Source of the DNA: Nemertoderma westbladi
Taxonomy: Eukaryota > Xenacoelomorpha > Nemertodermatida > Nemertodermatidae
DNA length: 64,000 bases
Direction: 5' to 3'
Assembly (NCBI GenBank): GCA_032718475.1
Contig: JAUCBJ010008748.1
Span: 20,717-84,716 of the forward strand
Below are positions 12,068 to 23,831 of the stretch, piece after piece. Both the position numbers and the translations under genes were made by a program. Positions within the stretch are counted from its first letter, which is position 1; each line of letters begins with the position of its first letter. The notes beneath the pieces are model-generated. The model did not search any database. It was not told the DNA's origin and saw only the letters and a program-made list of their open reading frames with translations.

Positions 12068-13112
12068 AGGAGCCCGCTTCGCTTGACAGCGGGATACTTA
12101 CTGTAATAATCTCAGGGATACTTTCTGTAAAAATCTCAGGATACATTACACTGACTGACTGACTGACATACTGACTGATAATTATCTAGGTTAAGGCACT
12201 TCCTGCCTGGCGATTTTGATGAAATTTTGCAAGTACATTGCTTTGGTGGTTCATAATCGCGTTACAAAATTTCAGATCGATTCTATGTGTGGTATTCGAT
12301 ATATTTAGTTTTTTGACATTGTTTTATCGCGAAATTAAAAGCAATGGTAAAATAACAGCTGGTGTTCATGATGAAATATGGCTTAATATGTTATACACAG
12401 TCATAGAAAAACGTGTTGGTTGCCAAGTTTTACTAGTAGGCTATAAGGAAAGGCAATGTTTACTCACACATATGCTGTTGGTTTCTAATGTATTACCCCA
12501 TAAGCTGATTGCTCTCCCAGTGCTTCCTAAGGGTATATCTACAATAAGATTACTCACTCTGCTATGTTAGGGGGTGGATCAGGAGAATGAATTTTAGTTA
12601 CACAAAGCAGTGTGTTGTGTCCTATTGCAGTCGATACTCACTGTGGATTGCAAAATGTTTTATAGTTGACCTACACTATAATACAGTAGTTGCATGTATT
12701 TAAGGAGCCCGCTCTGGCCTACCGCCTAAGGAGTACCTATATTACATATTCACATAGAATTCACTGGGAAGAGATATTCCGCTTGACGACGGGGTAATAC
12801 CTATAGAAGGAAACTAAATTTGTTATTTGGCTCTATTCATTGTTATTTATCTGGTTGTGCATCATGGGCATTTTTTATAAATATTCGGTAATCGCATCTT
12901 ATATCTTGTAAACGTTCTTGATAATGAAATTATTTGCTTCATATTATATTTTTGTTAGTGGTAGCTAAGTTGCATTTTTTATTATTTTGGGCGAGCCACA
13001 AAGTCAGCTAGCCTCACGCCTTGCAGTTTAGACAATTTTAGTTTACTTACTGCTCACTGACATAGTTCTTTGTAATAGTCTTGGCTAGGATTTTTCCCCC
13101 GGGCTCCTTCCA
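12068..13112. mobile_element. Insertion present only in composite copy 1
   Basis: At GATAATTA the two composite copies part, and they rejoin at about 13175 (GAACTAAAATATTAAAACG). The extra segment begins AGGAGCCCG and has the inverse CGGGCTCCT near 13103-13111, so it may have ~9-bp inverted termini. A related AAGGAGCCCGCTC occurs at 12701. An open frame at 12238-12570 has no recognisable product. Class unknown. Confidence 0.4.
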
Positions 13113-13286
13113 GCCAGCTTGCTGGCTTTCTAGTTAATTGTCATTTATAATGGTTGCTAGATAGAAACATTCTAACAAGGAACTAAAATATTAAAACGTT
13201 ATTCCTTTTTGTCGTTTCAGTTGGTTTTTATCGGAAGTTTATTGATTATAAAACAATATTATTAATTAATCTATATCTTTCAAATT

Positions 13287-13630
13287 TACTACTACTACTA
13301 CTACTATACTACTACTAGGATCGGCATGCTGCATTGCAGCTGCATTTTTAAGAATGATGTGCCGGCTTGTCGACAAAATTGCGCCGCCACAACTCCCTAT
13401 CACCATGACATTTGATCGATCATCCGCAACTTCAAGGCCAGTTTCCTTTAAGATGCGTCTCAAGAAAGTCATGGGCTGTCCAGGTCCACCATGCTTATTC
13501 ACTACATGAGGCTGCCAAAGTACAAGATTTAATGCACTGGCTGCTCCTCACGGCGAAAGCAATGTCCTGCAAAGCGGAGGCGATATTGTTCTAGTGTCAA
13601 GCTTGGGGGAACCAATGAGACACCTATGTT
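13287..13630 (-). mobile_element. LINE 3' end, reversed
   Basis: It begins with a (CTA)n run and reads as the reverse complement of the LINE tail (ATGCTGCATTGCAGCTGCAT), then the RT C-terminus down to the GGVSLF region. Several indels break the frame. The equivalent in copy 2 is 22575-22910. Confidence 0.75.
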
Positions 13631-13884
13631 ATCGGATAAATAATGTCATATTTATTAAGACAACAAAAAAGTACAGGTCAGGCTATAGAAGCAATTTATA
13701 TGATCTTTTCTTCTAGTAAAATAAAGTTTTTGTTTACATAAGGTTCACATTACGTACGCTAAATAAGAAAATAAATATTATTCTAAACACCGTAAAAGCC
13801 CCACAATGGAGGAAAAAAATTGGATACTGATTATTAAATCTTGCAATGTAACAGTAACGAGAAACAATTCAAATAAATATAAAT

Positions 13885-14297
13885 ACTACTGTTTGTATAG
13901 AATACCAAGTTATTGATACACATTAATAATTACATTAATAATAATTACTGCTGTATGTATAGAATACCAAGTTATTGATACACATTAATAATAATTACTG
14001 CTGTATGTATAGAATACCAAGTTATTGATACACATTAATAATAATTACTGCTGTATGTATAGAATACCAAGTTATTGATACACATTAATAATAATTACTG
14101 CTGTATGTATAGAATACCAAGTTATTGATACACATTAATAATAATTACTGCTGTATGTATAGAATACCAAGTTATTGATACACATTAATAATAATTACTG
14201 CTGTATAGAATACCAAGTTATTGATACACATTAATAATAATTACTGCTGTATGTATAGAATACCAAGTTATTGATACACATTAATAATAATTACTGC
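13885..14297 (+). repeat. 50-bp minisatellite, about eight copies
   Basis: The unit runs ATAATAATTACTGCTGTATG, then TATAGAATACCAAGTTATTG, then ATACACATTA. Most copies appear identical; the first is divergent and one, near 14200, lacks four bases (CTGCTGTATAGAATACC). Confidence 0.85.
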
Positions 14298-14910
14298 CAA
14301 CTACCAAATTAATTAAAACTGAAAGTAAACCATTACAGAGAAGGAGTAAATCAACAAATCACATTAATTTATCTTTTGAACGGTGTATCACAATTTTTAC
14401 ATTTTATAAATCACGAGATATTCAAAATTAAAATGAGTGGAAATGAAATTTAAGGCCTTTAATCAAAATCAGTTGAGATACTCGTTCGTGGGGCCTTCGC
14501 GCAGCATGAGAGCTTATATTAGAAAGTACATTATACTAAAATCTCTTTCATATATACGAAAAAAATATGAGCAAAGGCGAAGCCTCAGTTTGTGATAAAC
14601 TAGTTGTAAAAAGATAGATCCATTTCAGTTTGCCCTTATAAACTTTAACTGTCATTTGTAAACCTTCTAACTAGGGCTATTTAAGTTAAGTAGGACATTT
14701 TTAGTTTTACAATACTCTTCTCCTTCATTAGCCTTGTTGCGCTCGTCCTGTTTTGTCTTAAAATAATTTTCCTAAAGGGAGACTAAAGACCTTTATAACT
14801 ATTTAACTTTAACTATAAAAACCTTTCTAACTCGAAACCGTGAGAGTGATTTATGCTGATTTTGGCAGATGTATACTCGTATCCACTGTACACTCGTTGC
14901 GTTCGTCGCG

Positions 14911-14998
14911 TTGACGACGACGACAACGACGACGACGACGATGACGCCGACAACGACGATGACGACGACGACGACGAAAAAACAAACAAACAAACAAC
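14911..14998 (+). repeat. (GAC)n and (AAAC)n compound microsatellite
   Basis: An imperfect (GAC)n array with AAC, GAT and GCC variants is followed by AAAACAAACAAACAAAC. The surrounding 14300-15075 holds no gene that I recognise. Confidence 0.85.
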
Positions 14999-15075
14999 AG
15001 CCAAACAGCAGTGACCATCTATAGCTGTCTTTACAGTAATAAATTAATTAATGGGCCTACTTGTGAGAGAGGTAT

Positions 15076-16529
15076 AAGGGGTAACGAGGTGCCCTGAATC
15101 GAGTGGCGGGGTGTGTTTTAAATAAAATCACGAGGAAACGTTCGAAATGGTTGGTTTAAAAGCGCGGGAAGTCAAAATGATTTTGAAAAACGGCTGTGAT
15201 TAGCTTCTACATATTTGACGTCACTACACAGTGCTCAGACAATTTCTTATATTGTTTTCTATGGAGGGTGATTTTGGATCCATTCAAATATACATTTAAT
15301 CTCAATCATTTCATCACATGTGAAAACAGAGTGTCTTGCGCGTATTTTAGCACTACAATTAATTAAATTCATGATGATGAAAATAATATTGATAAAATGA
15401 ATCAATTCACAATTATAAACTCGCAGTTTGCCTGACCGGTATGCAAATAGTACTGAACCACTCAGCCCTATCCACCTATTGCATTGCAGTATCTTAGTAT
15501 TGCTGTATTGCAGCTTTAAGTTCATTAAGTTGAAATGTGTACCGGTCACCAGTAGCGTAAGAGTTGTACAGCGGTAGGTTTACTCAACGTTATGAACTTA
15601 GGCAACAATAAAGCAATAGGCCTACTCCGATACTGCAATGCAATAGGTGGCTAGGGCTGAGTTGATTAGTTCTTGCATACAGGGTCAGGCAATCTACCAA
15701 GTGTGCAAAATTGCAAACAGTATTATTTATAATTGTTTGTAGTGTTAAAAGACGCGCTTGACTCTCCGATTTCAATTGATATAAGCCAGGTGAGAAATGA
15801 TTGTAGAGCGAAACATATCAAATTATTGATGAACTTGTAGTGACCTAACATCACGAATTATTGGGTCAACATGAGAGCGGGATATTCAAACACTACTGTA
15901 CTGCTGTACGATATACAGCTTACTGCGCTGTCAGATCAGTTATCATATCTGCATATGCAATTATATCTGTTATCAATGCTATAACTAATTATTAATGAAC
16001 GATCATTAAAAACTCATTAATTGACAATCATTAAACTCTAAACTTTAAACATTAAATATTGTTGAATGACCTTTAGTCAGTCAGCCTTTGCTTAAACTTT
16101 TGTGACGACTGGTATATATTATAGTTACATAGATATAACTTATGTAATCAATTTTGTAATATTAATTATACAATTTGTAAATTAAACATTTGTCTAAAGC
16201 TAAAATTATATTTCGAATTTATTTCACATATTGTTTTCTTAATTAATCTTAATCAATTGACTTTATTGTGCACAAAAATTATTGAACCTTACAAAGATGT
16301 AGATTAAATGTGTATTTAAATCGATCGAAAATCAACCCATAGAAAACTATATAAGAAATTATCTGAGCACAGCTAAGTGACGTGATGTCAAATATGTAAC
16401 AGCCAATCACAGCCGATTTTCAAAATTGGCTTCCCAGGCTTACTTAAACCCGCCATTTCGACCGATTCTTCATGTTTTTACAAAAATCACACACGCCGCC
16501 ACTCGATTCAGGGCACCTTGTCACCCCTT
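15076..16529. mobile_element. Foldback element with ~228-bp inverted arms
   Basis: Left arm 15076-15302 starts AAGGGGTAACGAGGTGCC; right arm 16301-16529 ends GGCACCTTGTCACCCCTT, its inverse. The arms align along their length with modest divergence (for example TGCCCTGAATCGAGTGGCGG) and stop together at ACATTTAATCT. The 1 kb core has no transposase-like frame, so the element looks non-autonomous. A target duplication is not clear; the flanks are TAT and ATT. Confidence 0.75.
15410..15736. repeat. Inverted repeat nested in the foldback core
   Basis: 15410-15493 and the reverse complement of 15629-15736 share CCACCTATTGCATTGCAGTA plus flanking CTCAGCCCTA, TGCCTGACC and ACAATTATAAA. Its axis, near 15563, is not the axis of the outer arms (about 15803), so it is a separate palindromic unit. 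Confidence 0.7.
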
Positions 16530-17207
16530 ATTCGATTGTTTCTAGCCAGCCCAACAATTTCTTCGCGCACCAACCCTATTGATACCCTTGATCATCCGGA
16601 CGTGACCGGACAATTGCCGATTTTATTAGTTGTAGTTAGTGGATCGGCCCATATTAAACCTAATCCATCATGTCTGTCCCCTTCCATACTACTACACTTG
16701 TACCGAAAGTCTAATATCTATAATATTACAAGTTTACAAGTTTACAAAGTTTACAAAATTACAAGTAGTCCAAGTAAAATTTTCGGCTAATTGTTTTAAT
16801 ACAATGTTCAATACAGGTTTTCTGGTGCGTAAAATTCATTGTAAGATATTTAGAAATAATCTGATTTGTATAAATGGCTGTTTTAGTCCTCTACGTAGGC
16901 AAAAAATGAAAAAAACAGGTATCCAGCACTTTTCAGTTTGAACACAAAATTATTTATTCACTTATACGATGCTATAAATTCCAATTTTTAGGTTTTCTGG
17001 GGCGCTGATTCTAATGGAAACATTTCTCATTTTCCAGAGCATTACTACTCCTATTTTTCGGTGTAATATGGTAAATTTTGTTTCTAGCACCATATTTCGT
17101 ACCCATCACCAAAAATGTACACGATTGAGATGTCCAGTGCGGTTTTTATTGATTCCATCGGATTAACGACCCTCATAAACCCGTATAACGCAAGAAACAA
17201 GATGATA
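16530..17207. other. No gene recognised
   Basis: AT-rich sequence with short open frames at 16518-16941 that resemble no protein I know. Short repeats of ACAAGTTTAC occur near 16728-16760. Confidence 0.35.
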
Positions 17208-17878
17208 CTATCTTTTGATCAATTTGCTTATTTCCAAAAATTTGGTGCTGTCACAACAATTGAAACCCTGAAACCATTCATTTAGCTCAAATTCTTCAGA
17301 GTCCAATGTTTCAGTTTCGGGTTTCTCCTCCAAAGTATCGCGATAATTTACTCTAAGCACATTTATACGCTTATTCATATCTATAAAATGGTTACGAATT
17401 ACCTGCAACTTATCATATAGGGATGTCAGAGTTCTAAACTGTCTCTCTTTGGTCGCTATACTCACCAACTTATGTAAATTGATTGTTTGCAGGTGTAACA
17501 GCTGATCATTATTCATCCAGCATTCCGGCTAAATCTGCCGGCTCATGGGTTCCACTGTCTAGGCATTTGGTTAATTTATTTGTCGCCTTGGTTACCTTAC
17601 CCATGTAACCAACCACCTGCACTTTTTTTAATTGTAGGATGCCTCAAGGATGTGTTACTATCGTCACTGCTGTCAGCATCAGGGATTTCATCATCAGGGT
17701 GTCGAGCAGCACCCTGAACTATAAACCCAGAAGCAGGGACGATACCTACTGTCTGTGTGGTAGGGGCACTAATAGTCTCAATTACGTCAGGTGTGGTGAC
17801 GTTTAATTGCTAACTGGACTCGTCAGCAGTCTCACATTGTTCTGTTACCGGAACGTCGGTATTTGTTGTTTGACTCAT
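17208..17878 (-). pseudogene. Gag-like relic
   Basis: On the minus strand an ATG at 17878 starts MSQTTNTDVPVTEQ, which stops after 22 codons. Further coding-like pieces follow in other frames (TKATNKLTKCLDSGTHEP; LAGMLDE) and then a 102-codon frame (17516 to 17208) rich in Leu, Lys and Glu, including LTSLYDKLQVIRNHFIDMNK. The charged helical composition resembles the region before the Gag domain in BEL/Pao elements, but no diagnostic motif is present. Confidence 0.3.
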
Positions 17879-19443
17879 TTTCGGAATTTTATCTTTTATA
17901 TTGATTAAAATTTTTTAATTTAAATTTTAATTCAATTTAACGAAATTCCTTGCTTGTTGTAATAGTTTACAAATTATTACACCAATTTAATTGTGAATTC
18001 AAATAAAACAAACTTTCACAACTCAATTAATTTCTAATTATCTTATATTTTATTTATTTCATAAAATATAGCCTTGGCTCGACTTTATGAGACCCTGGAT
18101 GGTGGGACAATAAGATACAACAAAGGAAAGTAATTTAAAATTGTACTTAAAAAATTACACCAAATTTATTTTATATGCACAAGTGCCACAAATACTGTGC
18201 ATAAGTATTTTAACAAACCTTCAAACAGCCACAAATAAACTATAGATCCCACAAGCACAATCCTATCGACACTACGACCAACCTGGGATTGATGCTAACG
18301 ACGCCGTCCCACGTCCCAACCTCGTCAATGATCAGTTCACTTGCGTACCAAGTCAAACGTCCCCAGATCCCGGATTGGTTGTGGTGATGAAAGTGATGTT
18401 CCTGTAAGCTGTATTAGAGAATTAGATGGCTGTCTGGTAGATTTACCCTAAATTTATCCTGACAATTTCGACCGAAATATAAATTCTTAATTTCATTTAA
18501 ATCTTATAATGCAGCCCTTTTTGGCAATACAAACTTCCAAACTTGATACAAACTTCACTCAATGGCGGCGCTATAGCAACTCTGTGATTTATTTATTATT
18601 TTTTATTTTTTACATCGCAAATCAGCTAAGAATTGGCTAAAAAGATTTCGCTAAAGCACATTGCAGATTTATTAACATAATAACCACTGTTGAATACGTA
18701 TTAAAATTATCGCAATACGTATCAGTTTCGAAAGAAAACAAAACATTAAACCGGTCTATATAAAGCTCAACAAGGAAACTCCAGTTGGTGAGGAATCCCT
18801 GCTAATATTATCAACTTTATTAAAACAATTTACTAGCGTGATGGCCCCTTATCCACCACATATACTGCAAACTAAACTGCCGATAGGTAAGGGTTGTATC
18901 GAGTACAATTTGTAAACAAACAAAATATAAACACAATTTATCCTAAATTTTCCCGCTACAACAAATTCTCTATATTTCTATACACCGCACCGCTGTCGAC
19001 GGTAGTAAAGGAAGGAAATTATAACGCAATACTAAACCTGGTTATCTCGTGGATAAATTTGCCGATATTCTCGAATTTTTCGCTTCTACTCTGTAAAGTA
19101 ACTGTAAGAGTGTCAAACTAATGATTGTGAGAGATGATTAACACTATCTAAATACCCCAAATACATTTACTGCTGGACTGTGAATAATGCTGTAGCTGAA
19201 ACTTGGTATATAAGCTTACTCAACCCAAACAAAAGGTCAAAATAAATAAAGATGATATGAAATGAATGTTAGTATCCCAATAAGACCCAAACCTAAGTCA
19301 AAACAATGAGCGCTGATACCAAATATATCTACACTCTCCCTCCTTTGCACTTCCGTGCTGCCTGTGTGGTTATTATGATGGGGTATCCCGGTTCAATTTG
19401 GCCCAAAACCCAAGTACAGGAAATAGTTAAAGCACCAGTTAAC
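17879..19443. other. No gene recognised
   Basis: AT-rich sequence. The 75-codon open frame at 18894-19121 has no recognisable product. I see no clear repeat unit or RNA gene here. Confidence 0.35.
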
Positions 19444-19701
19444 CTAATAGAATTGTGTCCATAGCTTTCCCTTACTCTTTTCGAATGTGTTGTTTGTTGG
19501 TATCAATTCACATTCTTCCATTAGGTCTAAGAGTAAGTACCCATTTCTGTTAGAACTGGTATAGGTGTAACCCTTGATGTTTTCTGGGCCAATTTGCGCA
19601 TTCAGGTCACCAGCAATGACTTTAACATTGTGTTTCGGGATGTCCTTAATAAGTCCAGTCAGTTCTTCATAAAACTTGACTGCTTGTTCTGGCTCTGATA
19701 C
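19444..19701 (-). pseudogene. LINE APE-type endonuclease fragment
   Basis: The minus strand reads FYEELTGLIKDIPKHNVKVI, then AGDLNAQIG, SSNRNGYLLLDLMEE and TFEKSKGKLWT, ending in TAG. GDLNAQIG is the catalytic GD-N motif region of apurinic-endonuclease-like domains of non-LTR retrotransposons, and the downstream order (N-x-NG, LLDL, GKLWT) fits. It lacks an initiator and both ends of the domain. It probably belongs to the same LINE family as the RT C-terminal fragments nearby, but the two are not joined here. Confidence 0.75.
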
Positions 19702-19946
19702 TTAATACATAATTACATAATTAATGTATGTACAATAAAAATAAAATAAAAACAGTTGGTTTTTTATATTTTTAAGTCCAACACCTAAATGAACGTATCT
19801 TTATATAGGCCTAATCTATAAAAAGTATTAATTATTTTAATTGTAATATTCTTCATCACAGCAGCCAGTGGCGCATTCTATTGATTGTATCGCATTCGGT
19901 GTTAGGTAGATTGGCTGCTACGTATTCAGGTAGACACATCGGTATT
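19702..19946. repeat. Diverged copy of a composite-repeat segment
   Basis: ATTCTTCATCACAGCA, TCGCATTCGGTGTTAGGTAG and ACACATCGGTATT resemble 22000-22140 (GTCTTCATCACAGCA, TCGCATTCAGTGTCAGATAG, ATACATCGGCATT). This suggests an older third copy of part of the composite unit immediately upstream. Confidence 0.5.
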
Positions 19947-20282
19947 AATGACGTTGGAAGTGTGAATACTGAAGCCAAGTCGTGGATTTTTGGAACTGGA
20001 ATATGACGCAGCGTCAACGTGTATTGTTACCAAGCTAGCAATTTGGCGAAAGTAATTCAGTTTTTGATTGGCTGGCTACTACAGCTGTGTCAGGGAGTCC
20101 GCCGCCGTAGTCTAAGGTCGAAGTGATAAAATTGTTATAGATTATCATCATTCGAATACAATAAATTATAAATTAATGTGTAAATTTACACAGTGTCGTG
20201 CGGGCGCACAGGCAAACACAAAAGCAAAACATCAGGGCGTACTCAGGGCGAAATTTGGGTGGAAACTTGAATTAACAGAAAG

Positions 20283-21087
20283 ATGGTATCCCCCCTGAGT
20301 ACTTTAAAGTACAACGTACAAGTACACGTACAAGTACAAGTCAACTGCTCCTCAGCTTATTGGAACAGGCTGATTCCAGTGTTGGTCTTTTTTAACTCAA
20401 AAAGTACCAATATTCTGACAGTTAACTTCGACAGTAGTCCTCAGGATATGCCTCATTGTTTAAGCATAAGCTCAAAGCATTGAATATGATTGAACATGAA
20501 CAACATCTGTTATCTGGGAACATGGATCCTGAAGTCAGGTGAGGACCTTCGCATACGTAAGGGAAAGGAATAGGCAGCAATGAATTGGCTTTCAGGGGTT
20601 TGGAAGTCACACAGAATTCATCGGAAACGTAAGGTCCGATTATTTAGAGCAGCAGTAGTTCCAGTACTCCTCTATGGGAGTCCATGCTAGGCTCTAACTG
20701 ATGAGGACACCAAATCTTTGGATGGCACATTCACAATGATGCTACGCCGGGTTCATTGTGTCCAGTACAATGCAAACATCTCCAACCAGACTCTATATAA
20801 CATTGGAGGTGTCTCATTGTTTCCCCCAAGCTTGACACTAGAACAAAGTCGCCTCCGCTTTGCAGGACATTGCTTTCGACATGAAGACCAGCCAGTGCAT
20901 AATCTTGTGCTTTGACAGCCAAGTGGAGTGAATAAGCATGGTGGACAGCCCATGACTTTCTTGAGACGCATCTTAAAGGACACTGGCCTTAAAGATGCGG
21001 ATGATCTAGCAAATGTCATGGGTGATAGGGAGTTGTTGAGGCGCAATTTTGTCGACAAGCCGGCACAGCATTCTTAAAAATGCAGCA
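20283..21087 (+). mobile_element. LINE fragment, RT C-terminus (third copy)
   Basis: Close copy of 10049-10831. It carries the same TAG before MNWLSGVWKSH, plus a new TAG in the WALTAED region and a stop in place of the Trp of VLWQP near 20915. Non-functional. Confidence 0.8.
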
Positions 21088-21400
21088 TTGTATAACATTG
21101 GACGATTCAATGGCAAATGCCATTGAATATTTAATGCCGATTTTTAAATTTTAATGGCAAAACTGAACTACACAAACATTGAATATATACAATTGCTTTG
21201 ATATGTTGTGGCACATAGACGCAGTGTTCAATCAACTAACCTTGTAGTAAAGGACATATCTTCCATGCTGCAATCTCGCCTCGTTGCATATATTGACCCA
21301 CCAAACTTCAAAAAAAACATGTTGATGATTGAGGATCCCCTCCAAAAATTAGGAGAATGAAATATGGAATGAGAAACGCGCCTGAAAATATAAACTATTA

Positions 21401-21530
21401 ACATTGGAGGTGTCTCATTGGTTCTCCCAAGCTTGACACTTGAACAAAGCCGCCTCCGCTTTGCAGGATATCACTTTCTCCATGAGGATAAACCTAAGCA
21501 CAATCTTGTGATTTGGCTGCCCCATGGGGA
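21401..21530 (+). mobile_element. Short LINE fragment, copy 2
   Basis: Counterpart of 11141-11275 with the same breakpoints (TTGGAGGTGTCTCATTGGTT ... GGCTGCCCCATGGGGAAGTA). Shared breakpoints show the composite unit was copied as a block. Confidence 0.65.
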
Positions 21531-22574
21531 AGTAAACCACCTATTCTAAAGTATTTGTAATGACATAACAATGATAAACACATTACTTCAAATTATTATT
21601 TCGGTAATAATAACACTTCAATTTAACAAATAAATCACTTAATTAATGTACAATAAATATACTAATTTATTATCCTTCCCATCTCTAGATATAGTTTATC
21701 GACGTCACAGGTAGCATTCACCCGTTAAATAAGTGATTTTCGAACCAGCGATAGATACCTGTAAGGCGTACTTTATTAATTGCCAAATGAAATAATATAT
21801 TTAAGAGAAAATATATTTGAATTATTGTTTTTTTAAGAAGATAGTATATAATGTAGTTGTATATACTTTACTCAGGCAAATAGTTAGTTGTTTTTTAGAC
21901 CTTTTTATTATTTTTAAATTCCATCACCTAACATTCAAAAAGAAAGTAGATAGTCCTAGTCTATTTGAAGAATTAATTTTTAGTTGCAAAGGTCTTCATC
22001 ACAGCAAGTTGTGCTACAAGAAGTGTCTTGGGGTACATTAAAGGCGCTTATTGCTGCAGCACAAATGTAGGTCTCTATTGTGTCGCATTCAGTGTCAGAT
22101 AGGTAATCTTCTGAGTCTTTAAGTAAATACATCGGCATTGTGGTTGGAGGGATTCCGCCATGGTGGTCTATGGTCGGTCATAGTCTGAAATAATAACATT
22201 GTCGTGCAATAAACCAACAGAAGAATACATTTCAAACACAAGAAATAAAATAAAAATAAACTAGAAAGCTATCAAGATTGCTTTAAAAGAAACTGCCTTT
22301 TGGGACTCTGAATAAGCGCTAACTTTCCCGAGTGCCAAACTCTTATAATAATAGATACGCATCCACTCGATCCGTGCATTCGAGGGACCATGTTTATCTT
22401 TAAGTGAAACCAATTTTTGTGACAATTCTGGTGATAATTAATTCACATTTAATGCACATTCTAAAAAGAACTAAAATATTAAAACGTTGTTCCTTTTTGT
22501 TGTTTCAGTTGGTTTTTATCGGAAGTTTATTGATTATAAAACAATATTATTAATTAATCTATATCTTTCATATT

Positions 22575-22910
22575 TACTACTACTACTACTACTACGGCAT
22601 GCTGTATGCTGTATTGTAGCTGCATTTTTAAGAATGCTGTGCCGGCTTGTCGACAAAATTGCGCCGCCACAACTCCCTATCGCCCATGACATTTGCTAGA
22701 TCATCCGCATCTTCAAGGCCAGTGTCCTTTAAGATGCGTCTCAAGAAAGTCATGGGCTGTCCACCATGCTTATTCACTCCATGAGGCTGCCAAAGTACAA
22801 AATTTAATGCACTGGCTGGTCCTCACGGCGAAATGTTCTGCAAAGCGGAGGCGATATTGTTCTAGTGTCAAGCTTGCGGGAAAAAATGAGACACCTATGT
22901 TATTGGATAA
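22575..22910 (-). mobile_element. LINE 3' end, reversed, copy 2
   Basis: (CTA)n run, then the reverse complement of the LINE tail and RT C-terminus, matching 13287-13630. Indels break the frame. Confidence 0.75.
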
Positions 22911-23407
22911 ATAATATCATATTTATTAAGACAACAAAAAAGTACAGGTCAGGCTATAGAAAAAATTTATATGATATTTTCTTCTTGTAAAATAAAGTTT
23001 TTGTATACATAAGGTTCACATTACGTATGCTAAATAAGAAAATAAATATTATTTTAAACACCATAAAAGCCCCACAATGGAGGAAAAAAATTGGATACTG
23101 ATTATTAAATCTTGCAACGTAACAGTTGTAAGCGGATTCAATTCCGCCTCATTACCCACCAGAAAATGGGATGGTGGCATTTTCAGCAGTAATATTAATC
23201 TCGTATCACAACCAACATTTGAGGGGGGGGGGGGGGGGGGGCAACACAAGCCCCGAAGCCACACACAAAGGAAGGTTAGAGGTCAAACCACCTCGGAGGG
23301 GACACAGCTAGTAGAGGCTACCAGCAGAGGGGAAACACTCCCAAAGAGTGAAAGGGTGACAAGTAGGTTAGTAGCCAATAAGGGGGAGGAAAGCCCATGA
23401 TAGGGCA

Positions 23408-23413
23408 TATAAG
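23408..23413 (+). promoter_or_regulatory. TATA-like box in the A LTR
   Basis: CATATAAGAGC, about 280 bases into the proposed LTR, is the best TATA match there. Position and motif only. Confidence 0.35.
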
Positions 23414-23708
23414 AGCATCCATTAGGTAACGGGCCAAGGTAGCGTAGGTGGTGAAGTAATATACAATATATCAATCATATATTACCTCCTGCTACCGGTC
23501 CGTGATTCAGTTTACTTAGTTTCTCGGTTAGTGCAGATCGGTATCAGTTGTTTACCTTCATCGTTTACTGATACAGCATACTGGTACACATCACATCTGT
23601 ACTTCTACCACGAGTTATTGTGCTATTGTTATTTTATGATATCAAAGAGACAACACAGGACTCTCATTGTTTTCATGCAACGGCCTCGGCCAAGTTATTT
23701 AGCACCAT

Positions 23709-23778
23709 CCCAGCATCCCTGTGGTAGAGCAGTGACGTGTAAAACATCAACCCGGTCGGGATCTTCGATCCCGTCACA
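23709..23778 (+). other. tRNA-like segment at the end of the A LTR
   Basis: GTGGTAGAGCAGTG resembles a tRNA D arm (A box). About 30 bases on, CGGGATCTTCGATCCCG forms a five-pair T arm with loop TCTTCGA (B box-like). An anticodon-like stem with one mismatch lies between. The 5' acceptor strand does not pair, so it is a relic or a SINE-like head rather than a working tRNA gene. Confidence 0.35.
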
Positions 23779-23831
23779 GTAAACAATTGCATAAAACCAC
23801 TAAACTGTGACTGCAGTAAAGTAAAGTAAAG

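Larger units (their letters stand above)
9714..13860 (+). repeat. Composite repeat, copy 1
   Basis: It matches 19947-23126 nearly collinearly: an AT-rich lead-in (ATGACGTTGGAAGTG), a forward LINE fragment, a second short LINE fragment, an AT-rich spacer, and a reversed LINE tail. Copy 1 has an extra ~1.05 kb at 12068-13112; copy 2 has an extra ~115 bases at about 21970-22086. Forward and reversed LINE tails give the unit a foldback shape. Either a large non-autonomous repeat or a segmental duplication would explain it. Confidence 0.75.
19947..23126 (+). repeat. Composite repeat, copy 2 (cut by element A)
   Basis: Collinear with 9714-13860 from ATGACGTTGGAAGTG to AACGTAACAGT. At 23127 the match ends at the 5' LTR of element A, whereas copy 1 continues AACGAGAAAC. 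The piece beyond the break should lie past the far end of element A, outside the window. Confidence 0.75.
23127..23778 (+). repeat. 5' LTR of element A
   Basis: The start TGTAAGCGG coincides with the point where composite copy 2 stops matching copy 1. The proposed end is GATCCCGTCACA. A TATAAG at 23408-23413 is a plausible promoter. A G tract of about 19-20 bases lies near 23222-23241. No second LTR is available, so the right boundary is inferred from the TG...CA rule and from the gag ATG 54 bases later. Confidence 0.55.

Noticed and set aside
12238-12570. 110-codon ORF inside the copy-1 insertion
   Set aside because: No motif or recognisable similarity, and the composition is that of the surrounding AT-rich DNA.
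13885-14297. Possible CRISPR array
   Set aside because: The 50-bp units are contiguous without unique spacers, and the DNA is eukaryotic.
14799-15004. Overlapping minus-strand ORFs rich in Val or Ser
   Set aside because: Produced by the (GAC)n microsatellite.
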